Origin: Massilia sp. KIM
GTDB lineage: Bacteria; Pseudomonadota; Gammaproteobacteria; Burkholderiales; Burkholderiaceae_D
NCBI RefSeq assembly: GCF_002007115.1
Contig: NZ_MVAD01000002.1
Location: 806,001 to 870,000, forward strand
Direction of reading: 5' to 3'
Length of the DNA stretch: 64,000 nt
Shown: piece after piece, positions 28,118 to 35,420 of the stretch
How positions within the stretch are numbered: position 1 is the first letter of the stretch
Layout of the letters: the number at the start of each line of letters is the position of its first letter
The notes under the pieces: generated by a model
What the model saw: the letters and a program-made list of their open reading frames with translations, nothing else
The model's database searches: none
Told to the model about the DNA's origin: nothing
Position numbers and translations under genes: made by a program

Positions 28118-28513
28118 TCAGGCCGGCGGGACGTAGCGGTAGACCGCAAAGGGCGGGCGTTTGCGGCGGTAGCCGGGACCGGCCCAGAAGTCGCGCTGGA
28201 TGAAGTCCGAGATCCAGTCGCGCCCGTCGTAGCCGGCCACATGGCCGTGGCCGCGGGGTTTGGTGGGTTCCATGACCATGATGTCGCCCTTGAGGAAGGG
28301 GAAGCAGTCGGGGTTCGGGACGTCGAGCAGCTGGAAGCCGAGGGCCTGCAGGGTGGGGCCGTACAGCTTGCCGGAGGGCGGGTAGGGCGGCCGCAGCTCG
28401 GCTCCGGCCGCCTGCAGGGCCCGGCGTACGAATTCGCCGCAGCGGCCGTTGCCCCAGCGGGGCAGGGCGTGCTGGCGGAGGTGGCAGGTGAATTTGTCCA
28501 GGTCGATGCGCAT
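28118..28513 (-). CDS. CHAP/NlpC-like cysteine amidase candidate
   Basis: A 131-residue protein without a signal peptide. GNGRCGEFVRRALQAAG (Cys 25) resembles the catalytic helix of CHAP/NlpC peptidoglycan amidases, and KGDIMVMEP followed by GHGHVAGYDGRDWISDF (His 91, then Asp 96/103) the His-bearing strand. DFWAGPGYR resembles the ending of small Tae-type effectors and endolysins. Such enzymes cut peptide cross-links in cell walls; without a signal it would need a secretion system (type VI) or lysis to reach the wall. No immunity gene is obvious, although the adjacent membrane protein could serve. Family assignment is inferred. Confidence 0.75.
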   Translation of the reverse strand: MRIDLDKFTCHLRQHALPRWGNGRCGEFVRRALQAAGAELRPPYPPSGKLYGPTLQALGFQLLDVPNPDCFPFLKGDIMVMEPTKPRGHGHVAGYDGRDWISDFIQRDFWAGPGYRRKRPPFAVYRYVPPA

Positions 28514-28943
28514 GGTCGGCTCCGCGGCGGGGCGGTGGCTGGGACCATTCTGGGCGCATGAAGCGCGTGTGTGCTGAGGCAGCTCAGTCGCGGACTTGCC
28601 GTAACCAGGTATTGCTGAGTGTTGCCGTTCTTACTGCACGAATTGAGGCAATACCGATGATGTGACGCAATCGAGAACAATCAGCTCGAGCGTAAATTGG
28701 TCGACGGATTGTTCCTTTCGGTGTACCTCGCACCCACCTCGTTGAGCCATGATCCCGAAGTCAAATCGTCTTCCTGCACGCGTTCGATACCCATTTTCCG
28801 ACGCAGTTGCAAACTGCTTGTTCCTGAACCGATCGACGGTCGGCCGCGTGCACGCAGCTGGCTGGTGCAGACGCGGAGCACCCCGGATTGATAAGTGCCG
28901 CTTGCGCAAACGTTCTTCGGACGATAACGGAGGTGGTGAGCCG

Positions 28944-29000
28944 TCAATGCTTCTTGAGAATCCGTGACGACAGGGAGCGGGGATGCTGGACAGTCTTCAT
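28944..29000 (-). CDS. Possible 18-aa microprotein or leader peptide
   Basis: GGAGG lies 7 bp before an ATG encoding MKTVQHPRSLSSRILKKH; the stop overlaps (TTGA) a TTG that opens an 88-codon frame of no known family. The quality of the ribosome site is the only support. Confidence 0.25.
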   Translation of the reverse strand: MKTVQHPRSLSSRILKKH

Positions 29001-29194
29001 ATTAGTTCCTCCACGCAAGATGGCCTCGTCTATCGTTTTGAATAAATTGCGATAGCAGTTCGTTCGGGACCATTGCCGCTCGACGTAGAGTAGTGCGTTA
29101 CCGAGAGTGCCGGCAGCGAAAATTGATCAGCCGCAAGAGGAGCGAGGAGGGGCGCACCGAACAAGTACGCGCAAGGATCGCTTCGGAGCGCAAA

Positions 29195-29228
29195 ACAAAA
29201 AAGGCGTCACGATCACTCGCAACGCCTT
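29195..29228 (-). terminator. Terminator downstream of tRNA-Lys copy 2
   Basis: On the minus strand AAGGCGT / ACGCCTT stem with a 14-nt loop followed by a run of T (A tract at 29196-29202). Confidence 0.8.
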
Positions 29229-29240
29229 CTTCGCTGATTC

Positions 29241-29316
29241 TGGTAGGCCGTGCTGGGCTCGAACCAGCGACCAACGGATTAAAAGTCCGCTGCTCTACCA
29301 ACTGAGCTAACGACCC
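29241..29316 (-). tRNA. tRNA-Lys (anticodon TTT), copy 2
   Basis: 76 nt with CCA, identical to copy 1 and in the same orientation 1.8 kb away. Flanks are similar for about ten bases on each side (TCGCTGA-TTC before the 3' end; TATAAT upstream). The direct repeat encloses the membrane-protein and CHAP-like genes. Confidence 0.98.
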
Positions 29317-29376
29317 GAAAGAGGCAGCATTATAGCCGGTGTTTCCCGATTGCGCCAGAGTTAACTGAACATCGGA

Positions 29377-31170
29377 TCAAGACAAAGCCGAGGTTACCTT
29401 CAACACCTCGTCCGCCGTACTGACCCCTTCGACCACTTTCATGGCCCCGGCGATACGCAGCGGCTTCATGCCATCCGCGATGCTTTGCTTGCGCAAGGCC
29501 TGCATATCCCCCGAATCGCGCACCAGTCGCCCGAAGCCGTCGCTCACGGTCAGCAGTTCATAAATACCGGTCCTGCCCCGATACCCCGTCTGCCGGCATT
29601 CCGGACACCCGATCGGCCGATAGACCTTAGAGGGCTTCGGAATATCCCAGCTCCCCACGATGCTCTGCCATACCTCGTCGCTGAGTTCCCCACCCAGCGC
29701 CTTGCATTCCGGGCACAAGGTCCGCACCAGGCGCTGCGCCATCACCCCGATCAGGGTGGCTTCGAGCAGGTAATCCGGCACCCCCAGCTCCAGCAGGCGC
29801 ACCACCGCCGACGGCGCGTCGTTCGTATGCAGGGTCGAGAACACCAGGTGGCCGGTCAGCGCCGCCTGTATCGCCATCTCGGCCGTCTCCAGGTCGCGAA
29901 TCTCGCCCACCATGATGATGTCCGGATCCTGGCGCATCAGCGCCCGCACGCCGTCCGCGAAGGAGAGATCGATCCCCGGCTGCACCTGCATCTGGTTGAA
30001 CGAAGCCTCCACCATCTCGATCGGGTCTTCCACCGTGCAGACGTTCACCTCGTTGGTCGCCAGCGCCTTCAAGGTCGTGTACAGCGTGGTCGTCTTGCCC
30101 GATCCGGTCGGCCCGGTCACGAGGATAATCCCGTGGGCGCGCGAGGTCAGCGCATCCCAGCGCCGCGCGTCGTCCGGCGGGAAGCCCAGCTCCGGCAAGG
30201 TTTTGACCACCACCTCCGGGTCGAAGATACGCATCACCAGCTTTTCGCCGAAGGCCGTCGGCAAGGTCGACAGGCGCAGCTCGACCTCCTGCCCGCCGTT
30301 GGTGCGCGTCTTGATGCGTCCGTCCTGCGGACGGCGCTTCTCGATCACGTCCATCCGACCCAGCAGCTTGATGCGCGCCGTCATGGCGATCATCACCACC
30401 GCCGGCACCTGGTACACCTGGTGTAGCACGCCGTCGATGCGGAAACGGATCACCCCGAACTCGCGCTTCGGTTCCAGGTGGATGTCGGAGGCGCGCTGCT
30501 CGAAGGCGTAGCTCCACAGCCAGTCAACGATGTTGACGATGTGCTGGTCGTTGGCGTCGACCTGCTTGTTGGCCTTGCCCAGTTCGACCAGCTGTTCGAA
30601 GTTGTTGCGCATGGCCAGGTCCTGGCCATTGCTGCGGTTGGCGTCGCGGATCGACTTGGCCAGGCTGAAGAACTGCGAAATGTATTGCGCGATGTCGAGC
30701 GGGTTGGCCAGCACCAGTTCGATCTTGCGCCGCGATACCTTGGCGATCTCCGCTTCCCACTCCGTCTGGCCCGGGTCGGCCGTCGCCACCACCAGGGTGC
30801 TGGCGCTCATCTCCACCGGCAGGATGTTGAAGCGCGCCGCATAGCTGGCCGACATCACGTCCGCCACCTTGGTGAAATCGATCTTGAGCGGGTCGATGCG
30901 GATGAAGGGCAGGCCCACCTTGGCCGCGCACCATTCGGTCAGCACGTCGAGGGTGAGCAGGCGGTGCGGCGGCTGGTTCGACACCAGCTTGCACTGGGCC
31001 ACCGCGGTCAGCGGATGCATCGAGCCGGCGGCGTTCTTGAGGATCGCCTGGGCCTGGGCGAAATACTCCTTGACCTTGTCCTTGCCGACGATGCCGTCCG
31101 CCAGCATCCAGGAAAAGATCGATTGCAGGTCGAGCTTGCGCAGGCTGACGGGCTTGTGGGCAGCGTTCAT
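29377..31170 (-). CDS. GspE/PilB-type secretion ATPase
   Basis: A 597-residue hexameric ATPase of the type IV pilus/type II secretion superfamily. An N-terminal MshEN-like domain (about 60-180) precedes the ASDIHLEP motif, Walker A GPTGSGKTTTLYTTL, Walker B RQDPDIIMVGEIRD and His box GHLVFSTLHTNDAPS. CPEC...CPEC four-cysteine zinc motif present in PilB/GspE lies at about 525-560. No pilin, GspD or GspF genes are near, so it is an orphan. The preceding spermidine-synthase-like gene ends 13 bp upstream, suggesting co-transcription. ATG is preferred over a TTG three codons upstream. Confidence 0.92.
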   Translation of the reverse strand: MNAAHKPVSLRKLDLQSIFSWMLADGIVGKDKVKEYFAQAQAILKNAAGSMHPLTAVAQCKLVSNQPPHRLLTLDVLTEWCAAKVGLPFIRIDPLKIDFTKVADVMSASYAARFNILPVEMSASTLVVATADPGQTEWEAEIAKVSRRKIELVLANPLDIAQYISQFFSLAKSIRDANRSNGQDLAMRNNFEQLVELGKANKQVDANDQHIVNIVDWLWSYAFEQRASDIHLEPKREFGVIRFRIDGVLHQVYQVPAVVMIAMTARIKLLGRMDVIEKRRPQDGRIKTRTNGGQEVELRLSTLPTAFGEKLVMRIFDPEVVVKTLPELGFPPDDARRWDALTSRAHGIILVTGPTGSGKTTTLYTTLKALATNEVNVCTVEDPIEMVEASFNQMQVQPGIDLSFADGVRALMRQDPDIIMVGEIRDLETAEMAIQAALTGHLVFSTLHTNDAPSAVVRLLELGVPDYLLEATLIGVMAQRLVRTLCPECKALGGELSDEVWQSIVGSWDIPKPSKVYRPIGCPECRQTGYRGRTGIYELLTVSDGFGRLVRDSGDMQALRKQSIADGMKPLRIAGAMKVVEGVSTADEVLKVTSALS

Positions 31171-31183
31171 GGCGGTCAAGGTG

Positions 31184-31969
31184 TCAGGAGGTGGCGGCGA
31201 GGATGCCCTTCACCCAGGAGGCGGCCGGCAGTCTGGTGGCTGCCTTGATCTCGGCGGCGCGCGCCTTGAGCGCGTCCTTGTCGATCGTGGGCCGGGTGTT
31301 GAAGCACAGTGCGACCACGTTCCCGTCGTGCACCTCGGGCAGGCAGATCACGTGCTCGAAGGCGAACTTCATTGCCTTGATGTTCTTGGCGAAGCTCGGA
31401 TGGTCGCCGAACAGGTTGACGGTCATGATTCCGTGCGGGGCCAGGCAGGCGGAGCAAGCCTGGTAGAACTCGGGCGTGTCGAGCACCGGTCCGCGCGCGG
31501 TGGCGTCGTAGAGGTCGCATTGCAGCACGTCGAAGGCGCCATGGTTCGCCGGGTCGCCGACGAAGTCGAGCGCGTCCATCTGCAGCACCTCCAGGCGCTC
31601 GTCGTTCTCCGGCAGCTTGAACATCGAGGCGCAGATCGCGATCACCGCTTCGTTCAGCTCGACCGCGGTGACGCTCGCCTCCGGGAACTGGCGATAGCAG
31701 AACTTGGTGAGAGTGCCCGCGCCCAGGCCGAGCTGGACGATGGACTGGGGCGCGTCGATGAAGAGCATCCAGGCCATCATCTGCTGCGCGTATTCGAGCT
31801 CGGGCCAATCGGGCTTGCGGATGCGCATGGCGCCCTGCACCCATTCGGTGCCGAAATGAAGGTAGCGGACACCGTCCTGTTCGGACAGCGTGACGGGCGC
31901 GAACTTGGGCTTGCGCGCGGGACGGCGCGAGGATTCGGCCTGTTCGATGGATTTGCGTTTGATGAGCAT
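31184..31969 (-). CDS. Spermidine-synthase-like protein (aminopropyltransferase fold)
   Basis: A 261-residue protein of the SpeE/class I methyltransferase fold. IVQLGLGAGTLTKFCYRQFP is the cofactor-binding glycine loop, TAVELNEAVI the following acidic strand, and DVLQCDLYDATARGPVLDTPEFYQAC the catalytic region. Whether it makes polyamines is doubtful: many such short proteins are uncharacterised. An Arg/Lys-rich N-terminus precedes the fold. It heads a two-gene unit with the secretion ATPase. A TGATAAT promoter-like motif lies at 31993-31999 on the same strand. Confidence 0.85.
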   Translation of the reverse strand: MLIKRKSIEQAESSRRPARKPKFAPVTLSEQDGVRYLHFGTEWVQGAMRIRKPDWPELEYAQQMMAWMLFIDAPQSIVQLGLGAGTLTKFCYRQFPEASVTAVELNEAVIAICASMFKLPENDERLEVLQMDALDFVGDPANHGAFDVLQCDLYDATARGPVLDTPEFYQACSACLAPHGIMTVNLFGDHPSFAKNIKAMKFAFEHVICLPEVHDGNVVALCFNTRPTIDKDALKARAAEIKAATRLPAASWVKGILAATS

Positions 31970-32071
31970 AGGGCAGCCTGGTGGAATCGCCCTATTATCA
32001 ATGGACGGGTTCCCGCAGCGCAAGCTCGGGAACCCGGTGTGGACAGGGCGACAAGTTTGCCGCCCCTGGTA

Positions 32072-32614
32072 TCAGTACTGGCTGTAGCTCTGGTTCGGGC
32101 CGATGCTGTCGAGCGGCTCGACCGAAACGCGCAGGCGCACGCGGTTGCCCGGATCGCGGTTCATCAGCGCGGTATAGGTCTGGCCGCGGTATTCGTAGGT
32201 CACGTCGTAGCCGTTGGTGCGCGATTCGATGGCCTCGACGGTGCGGCACTGGCGCACAGCCTGTTCCTGCACGCCGCCAGCCAGGTTGCGGTTGTTGTTG
32301 TCGACCCGATCGCCGACCACCGCGCCGGCGATGGCGCCGGCCGCCGCTGCGGCGACCTTGCCGTTGCCGCTGCCGATCTGGCTGCCGAGCAGGGCGCCGG
32401 CGATGCCGCCCACGACCGAACCGCCCGCGCTGCGTTCCTGCTGGACCGGCACCTGCACGTATTCGGTACGGCATTCCTGGCGCGGGGTGCGGATCTGCTC
32501 TACGCGCGGCTGCACGCGCACCACGCGGCCGAAGTCCTCGAAATCCGCCGCCTGGGCCAGCGGCAGGGTGGCCATCCCCAGGGCCGAAATGATCAGTTTG
32601 GCTTGGAAGTTCAT
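32072..32614 (-). CDS. Glycine-zipper 2TM-domain (17-kDa antigen-like) envelope protein
   Basis: A 180-residue precursor with signal peptide (cleavage after LAQA). Residues about 64-103 (GGSVVGGIAGALLGSQIGSG, then AAAAAGAIAGAVVGDRV) form a glycine-zipper pair of membrane helices as in Rickettsia 17-kDa antigen/SlyB-like proteins; the C-terminal half is a beta-rich domain (RTNGYDVTYEYRGQTYTALM). No lipobox is present. Such proteins are outer-membrane or periplasmic and linked to envelope integrity. ACGAGGTAG is the ribosome site. Confidence 0.9.
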   Translation of the reverse strand: MNFQAKLIISALGMATLPLAQAADFEDFGRVVRVQPRVEQIRTPRQECRTEYVQVPVQQERSAGGSVVGGIAGALLGSQIGSGNGKVAAAAAGAIAGAVVGDRVDNNNRNLAGGVQEQAVRQCRTVEAIESRTNGYDVTYEYRGQTYTALMNRDPGNRVRLRVSVEPLDSIGPNQSYSQY

Positions 32615-32991
32615 GTTCTACCTCGTTATGGTGAGCGATCGTCGGAATGTGGATCGCCAGGCTTCATGGTAATCCTAATGCACCAAAACGGCTGAATCCG
32701 CGTGGCAACAAATTGTAACAGCAGCTCGTCGGTAAGCCACCTCGCGCCAGAATGAAAACCGGGCGCTCCATCACCCGTTTTGATGACATGCAGACATACC
32801 GTTTTTTACAAACGGAGAGGGCGTGCTCACTTTTGGGTTGCTTCCAATACCACAAAACGTTACCCTTACACAAATCAGGGGTTTATTGGCTCATGGAAAC
32901 GATAGCGAGGGACGAATCCGCGGCGCAGTATGAGACCGCAACGAATGGCGCTTGGCGAAACCATATGACACCAGGTCGACTTGAGGAAAAT
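32615..32991. other. Divergent intergenic region before the barstar-like gene
   Basis: About 377 bp, less GC-rich than the flanks, holding the divergent promoters. A frame open upstream of the barstar-like gene reaches back to 32752, but its start has no ribosome site, whereas TTGAGGAAAAT precedes the internal ATG. A short dyad CCGTTTTTTACAAACGG lies at 32800-32816. No other gene is seen. Confidence 0.65.
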
Positions 32992-33408
32992 ATGAGTTTG
33001 TTGATGAGAGTGCCGCCCAATGTAGTGCAGGCGATCCGCGCCTTCCGCGTCGTCGAGCTGCAGCAGGAAGCGGCTCGATTGGGCCATCATTTTCTGTACG
33101 CGCATTGTGCCAACACCCTGACCAAACAGCAGGTCTGCGCCCGCATCGGCGAAAGTTTCCATTTTCCCAAGCCTTGGAGCAAGAATTTCGACGCACTGCG
33201 CAAGTGCCTGACCGAGACCATCAGCGAGGCCGGTCCCCAGCCGGGCTTCCTCGTCGTGCTGGAGCAGCTGCCCCAGGCCCAGAAATTCGACAAGGAAGCG
33301 CGCGAGAACCTGCTCGACGTGTTCCGCGACGCCGCCGAGTTCTGGGCCGAGAAAAAAGTCCCTTTCCGCGTCTTCTATTCCTTCTCTCTGGGCGAGTCCA
33401 TGCCTTAA
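32992..33408 (+). CDS. Barstar-like (ribonuclease inhibitor family) protein
   Basis: A 138-residue protein whose middle, SFHFPKPWSKNFDALRKCLTETI (about 52-74), matches the barstar signature in which a helix and loop plug the active site of barnase-type RNases. Barstar itself is about 90 residues; this one is longer, with an extra N-terminal helix (VVQAIRAFRVVELQQEAARLG). No barnase-like gene is adjacent, so it is an orphan inhibitor or has a different partner. The ATG with GAGGAAAAT is used in preference to a longer frame. Confidence 0.85.
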   Translation: MSLLMRVPPNVVQAIRAFRVVELQQEAARLGHHFLYAHCANTLTKQQVCARIGESFHFPKPWSKNFDALRKCLTETISEAGPQPGFLVVLEQLPQAQKFDKEARENLLDVFRDAAEFWAEKKVPFRVFYSFSLGESMP

Positions 33409-33446
33409 GGCCGAGCCGGAATGCCGGTTGCCGCATGGCGATACGG

Positions 33447-33460
33447 TACAATGCCGGCTA
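33447..33460 (+). promoter_or_regulatory. -10 element directly before purN (possible leaderless mRNA)
   Basis: TACAAT at 33447-33452 ends 7 bp before the purN ATG, and no ribosome site precedes that ATG. This is the same geometry as before the HDOD gene at 24572. Confidence 0.45.
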
Positions 33461-34077
33461 TGAAAAACATCGTGATCCTCATTTCCGGCCGCGGAAGCAA
33501 TATGGAAGCGGTCGTGCGCGCTTGTGAAGCCGAGCAGTGGCCGGCCCGCATCGCCGCGGTGATCAGCAACAAACCGGACGCCAAGGGCCTGGAGTTCGCG
33601 CAGGCGCGCGGCATTCCGACCGCCGTCGTGCCGAGCAAGGAATTCGTCAGCCGCGCCGAGTTCGACGCGGCGCTGCAGGACACCATCGACCGCTACGCGC
33701 CCGACCTGGTCGTGCTGGCCGGTTTCATGCGCATCCTGACCGCGCCCTTCGTCGAGCATTACGCCGGCCGCATGCTGAACATCCATCCCTCGCTGCTGCC
33801 GCTGTTCCCGGGCCTGCATACCCACCGCCAGGCGCTCGAGGCCGGCGTGACGGAACACGGCGCCACCGTGCACTTCGTGACCGCCGAACTCGACCACGGT
33901 CCGGCCGTGGCCCAGGCGCGCGTGCCGGTGCTGCCGGGCGATACCGAGGACACGCTGGCCGCCCGCGTGCTGGTCGAGGAACACAAGCTTTATCCCCATG
34001 CCGTGCGCCTGTTCGTCGAGGACCGCGTGGTGGTCGACCGCGACAACGTGCGCGTGCTCGATCGCACTGCGGCCTGA
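33460..34077 (+). CDS. purN: Phosphoribosylglycinamide formyltransferase (10-formyl-THF dependent)
   Basis: PurN transfers a formyl group to GAR in purine synthesis. The 205-residue protein has the phosphate loop SGRGSNMEAV, the catalytic NIHPSLLPLFPG (Asn and His) and DHGPAVAQARVPVLPGDT (catalytic Asp). The family start MKNIVILISG corresponds to the ATG at 33460. The RsmB-family gene follows after 37 bp, probably co-transcribed. Its one-carbon donor is produced by FolD. Confidence 0.97.
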   Translation: MKNIVILISGRGSNMEAVVRACEAEQWPARIAAVISNKPDAKGLEFAQARGIPTAVVPSKEFVSRAEFDAALQDTIDRYAPDLVVLAGFMRILTAPFVEHYAGRMLNIHPSLLPLFPGLHTHRQALEAGVTEHGATVHFVTAELDHGPAVAQARVPVLPGDTEDTLAARVLVEEHKLYPHAVRLFVEDRVVVDRDNVRVLDRTAA

Positions 34078-34114
34078 GGCGGCCGCTCCCCCAGAATCTA
34101 ACCAGGAAAACCCC

Positions 34115-35410
34115 ATGAGATTGCCACCAGCAATCCTCGCCAAGACCGAAGAGATCTTGCGCGAGGTTCTGCGCTTTACTTCGCCCGCCGACGTCGCCCT
34201 GTCGCGCTTCTTCAAGGACAACCCACGCTTCGGCGGCCGCGAGCGCGGCGTCATCGCCGAAGCCGTGTACGCGGTGCTGCGCAACAAGACCTTCTATACC
34301 GACTTCGCCGGCGCCGGCAACCAGCCTTCGATGCGCCGCCTGGCCCTGCTGGGCCTGCTGGACACCGTGGGCTTCGACGCCCTCGGCGGCCTTACCGAGG
34401 ACGAGGTCCACTTCCTGACCCGCGTCAAGGAAGTCGACCGCAACCTGCTGCCGGCCCAGATGCGCGCCAACCTGCCGCAGTGGCTGTACGACAAGCTGGT
34501 GGCCCAGTTCGGCGAGGAAGAGGCGCTGCGCCTGGCCGCCGTGCTCAACACCCCGGCCCCGCTCGACCTGCGCGTGAACTCGCTCAAGGCCAACCGCGAG
34601 GACGTGATCGCCAAGCTGGCCGAGGCGCCGATCCTGGCCGAGCCGATGACCTACGCGCCGCTCGGCCTGCGCGTGCACAAGAAGCCCGCGCTGCAGAACC
34701 TGGAGCTGTTCAAGCAGGGCGCGATCGAGGTCCAGGACGAGGGCAGCCAGGTGCTGGCCCAGATCCTGGGCGCGCGCCGCGGCGAGATGGTGGTCGACTT
34801 CTGCGCCGGCGCCGGCGGCAAGACCCTGGCGCTGGGCGCGATCATGCGCAACACCGGCCGCCTGTACGCCTTCGACGTGTCCGAGAAGCGCCTGGCCAAG
34901 CTCAAGCCGCGCATGGCGCGCAGCGGCCTGTCGAACGTGCATCCGGTCCTGATCGCGCACGAGCGCGACGCCAAGGTCAAGCGCCTGGCCGGCAAGATCG
35001 ACCGCGTGCTGGTCGACGCGCCGTGCTCGGGCCTGGGCACCCTGCGCCGCAACCCGGACGTGAAATGGCGCCAGAAGCCGGAAGCCGTGGCCGAGATGCA
35101 GGAAAAGCAGAAGGCGATCCTGGACGGCGCCGCGCGCCTGGTCAAGAACGGCGGCCGCCTGGTGTACGCCACCTGCAGCCTGCTGAACGAAGAGAACGAC
35201 ATGGTGGTCGAGCACTTCCTGTCCACCCATCCCGACTTCGCCCTGGTGCCGATGCGCGAGGTGCTGGCCGAGCAGAAGATCCCGCTCGAGATGGACGACT
35301 ACCTCAAGCTGCTGCCGCACAAGCACCAGACCGACGGCTTCTTCGCCGCCGTGCTGGAACGTAAGGCGCCCGTGAAAGGCGCCGCCGCCGAGGCGGGCGA
35401 GGACGCGTAA
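34115..35410 (+). CDS. RsmB/NOP-family SAM-dependent RNA m5C methyltransferase
   Basis: A 431-residue protein with an N-terminal RNA-binding NusB-like region (about 1-145) and a class I methyltransferase domain. FCAGAGGKTLALGAIM binds SAM; DAPCSGLGTLRRNPDVKW and YATCSLL carry the two catalytic cysteines of RNA m5C methyltransferases. The likely substrate is 16S rRNA C967 or a similar site, but the protein lacks a full NusB domain, so another target is possible. The start MRLPPAILAKTEEIL has CAGGAAAA upstream. MscS gene follows after 10 bp. Confidence 0.92.
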   Translation: MRLPPAILAKTEEILREVLRFTSPADVALSRFFKDNPRFGGRERGVIAEAVYAVLRNKTFYTDFAGAGNQPSMRRLALLGLLDTVGFDALGGLTEDEVHFLTRVKEVDRNLLPAQMRANLPQWLYDKLVAQFGEEEALRLAAVLNTPAPLDLRVNSLKANREDVIAKLAEAPILAEPMTYAPLGLRVHKKPALQNLELFKQGAIEVQDEGSQVLAQILGARRGEMVVDFCAGAGGKTLALGAIMRNTGRLYAFDVSEKRLAKLKPRMARSGLSNVHPVLIAHERDAKVKRLAGKIDRVLVDAPCSGLGTLRRNPDVKWRQKPEAVAEMQEKQKAILDGAARLVKNGGRLVYATCSLLNEENDMVVEHFLSTHPDFALVPMREVLAEQKIPLEMDDYLKLLPHKHQTDGFFAAVLERKAPVKGAAAEAGEDA

Positions 35411-35420
35411 AGGAGCCTGG

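Larger units (their letters stand above)
28514..29240. other. Gene-poor, less GC-rich segment between the tRNA-Lys copies
   Basis: About 700 bp whose composition is visibly less GC-rich than the flanks, with short open frames on both strands (up to about 90 codons) that show no recognisable domain. One 18-codon frame at 28944-29000 has an excellent ribosome site. It probably represents decayed mobile or accessory DNA; I see no intact gene, inverted repeat ends or array. Confidence 0.6.

Noticed and set aside
28631..28947. Frames of 88-92 codons on the minus strand between the tRNA-Lys genes
   Set aside because: Overlap each other in different frames, no ribosome site of their own, no recognisable motif; kept only as part of the degenerate segment.
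29093..29310. Frames of about 70 codons across tRNA-Lys copy 2
   Set aside because: They translate the tRNA gene itself (ending AGLEPATNGLKVRCSTN), a common false prediction.
32752..32991. N-terminal extension of the barstar-like protein
   Set aside because: The upstream start lacks a ribosome site and the residues look non-protein-like; GAGGAAAAT precedes the inner ATG.
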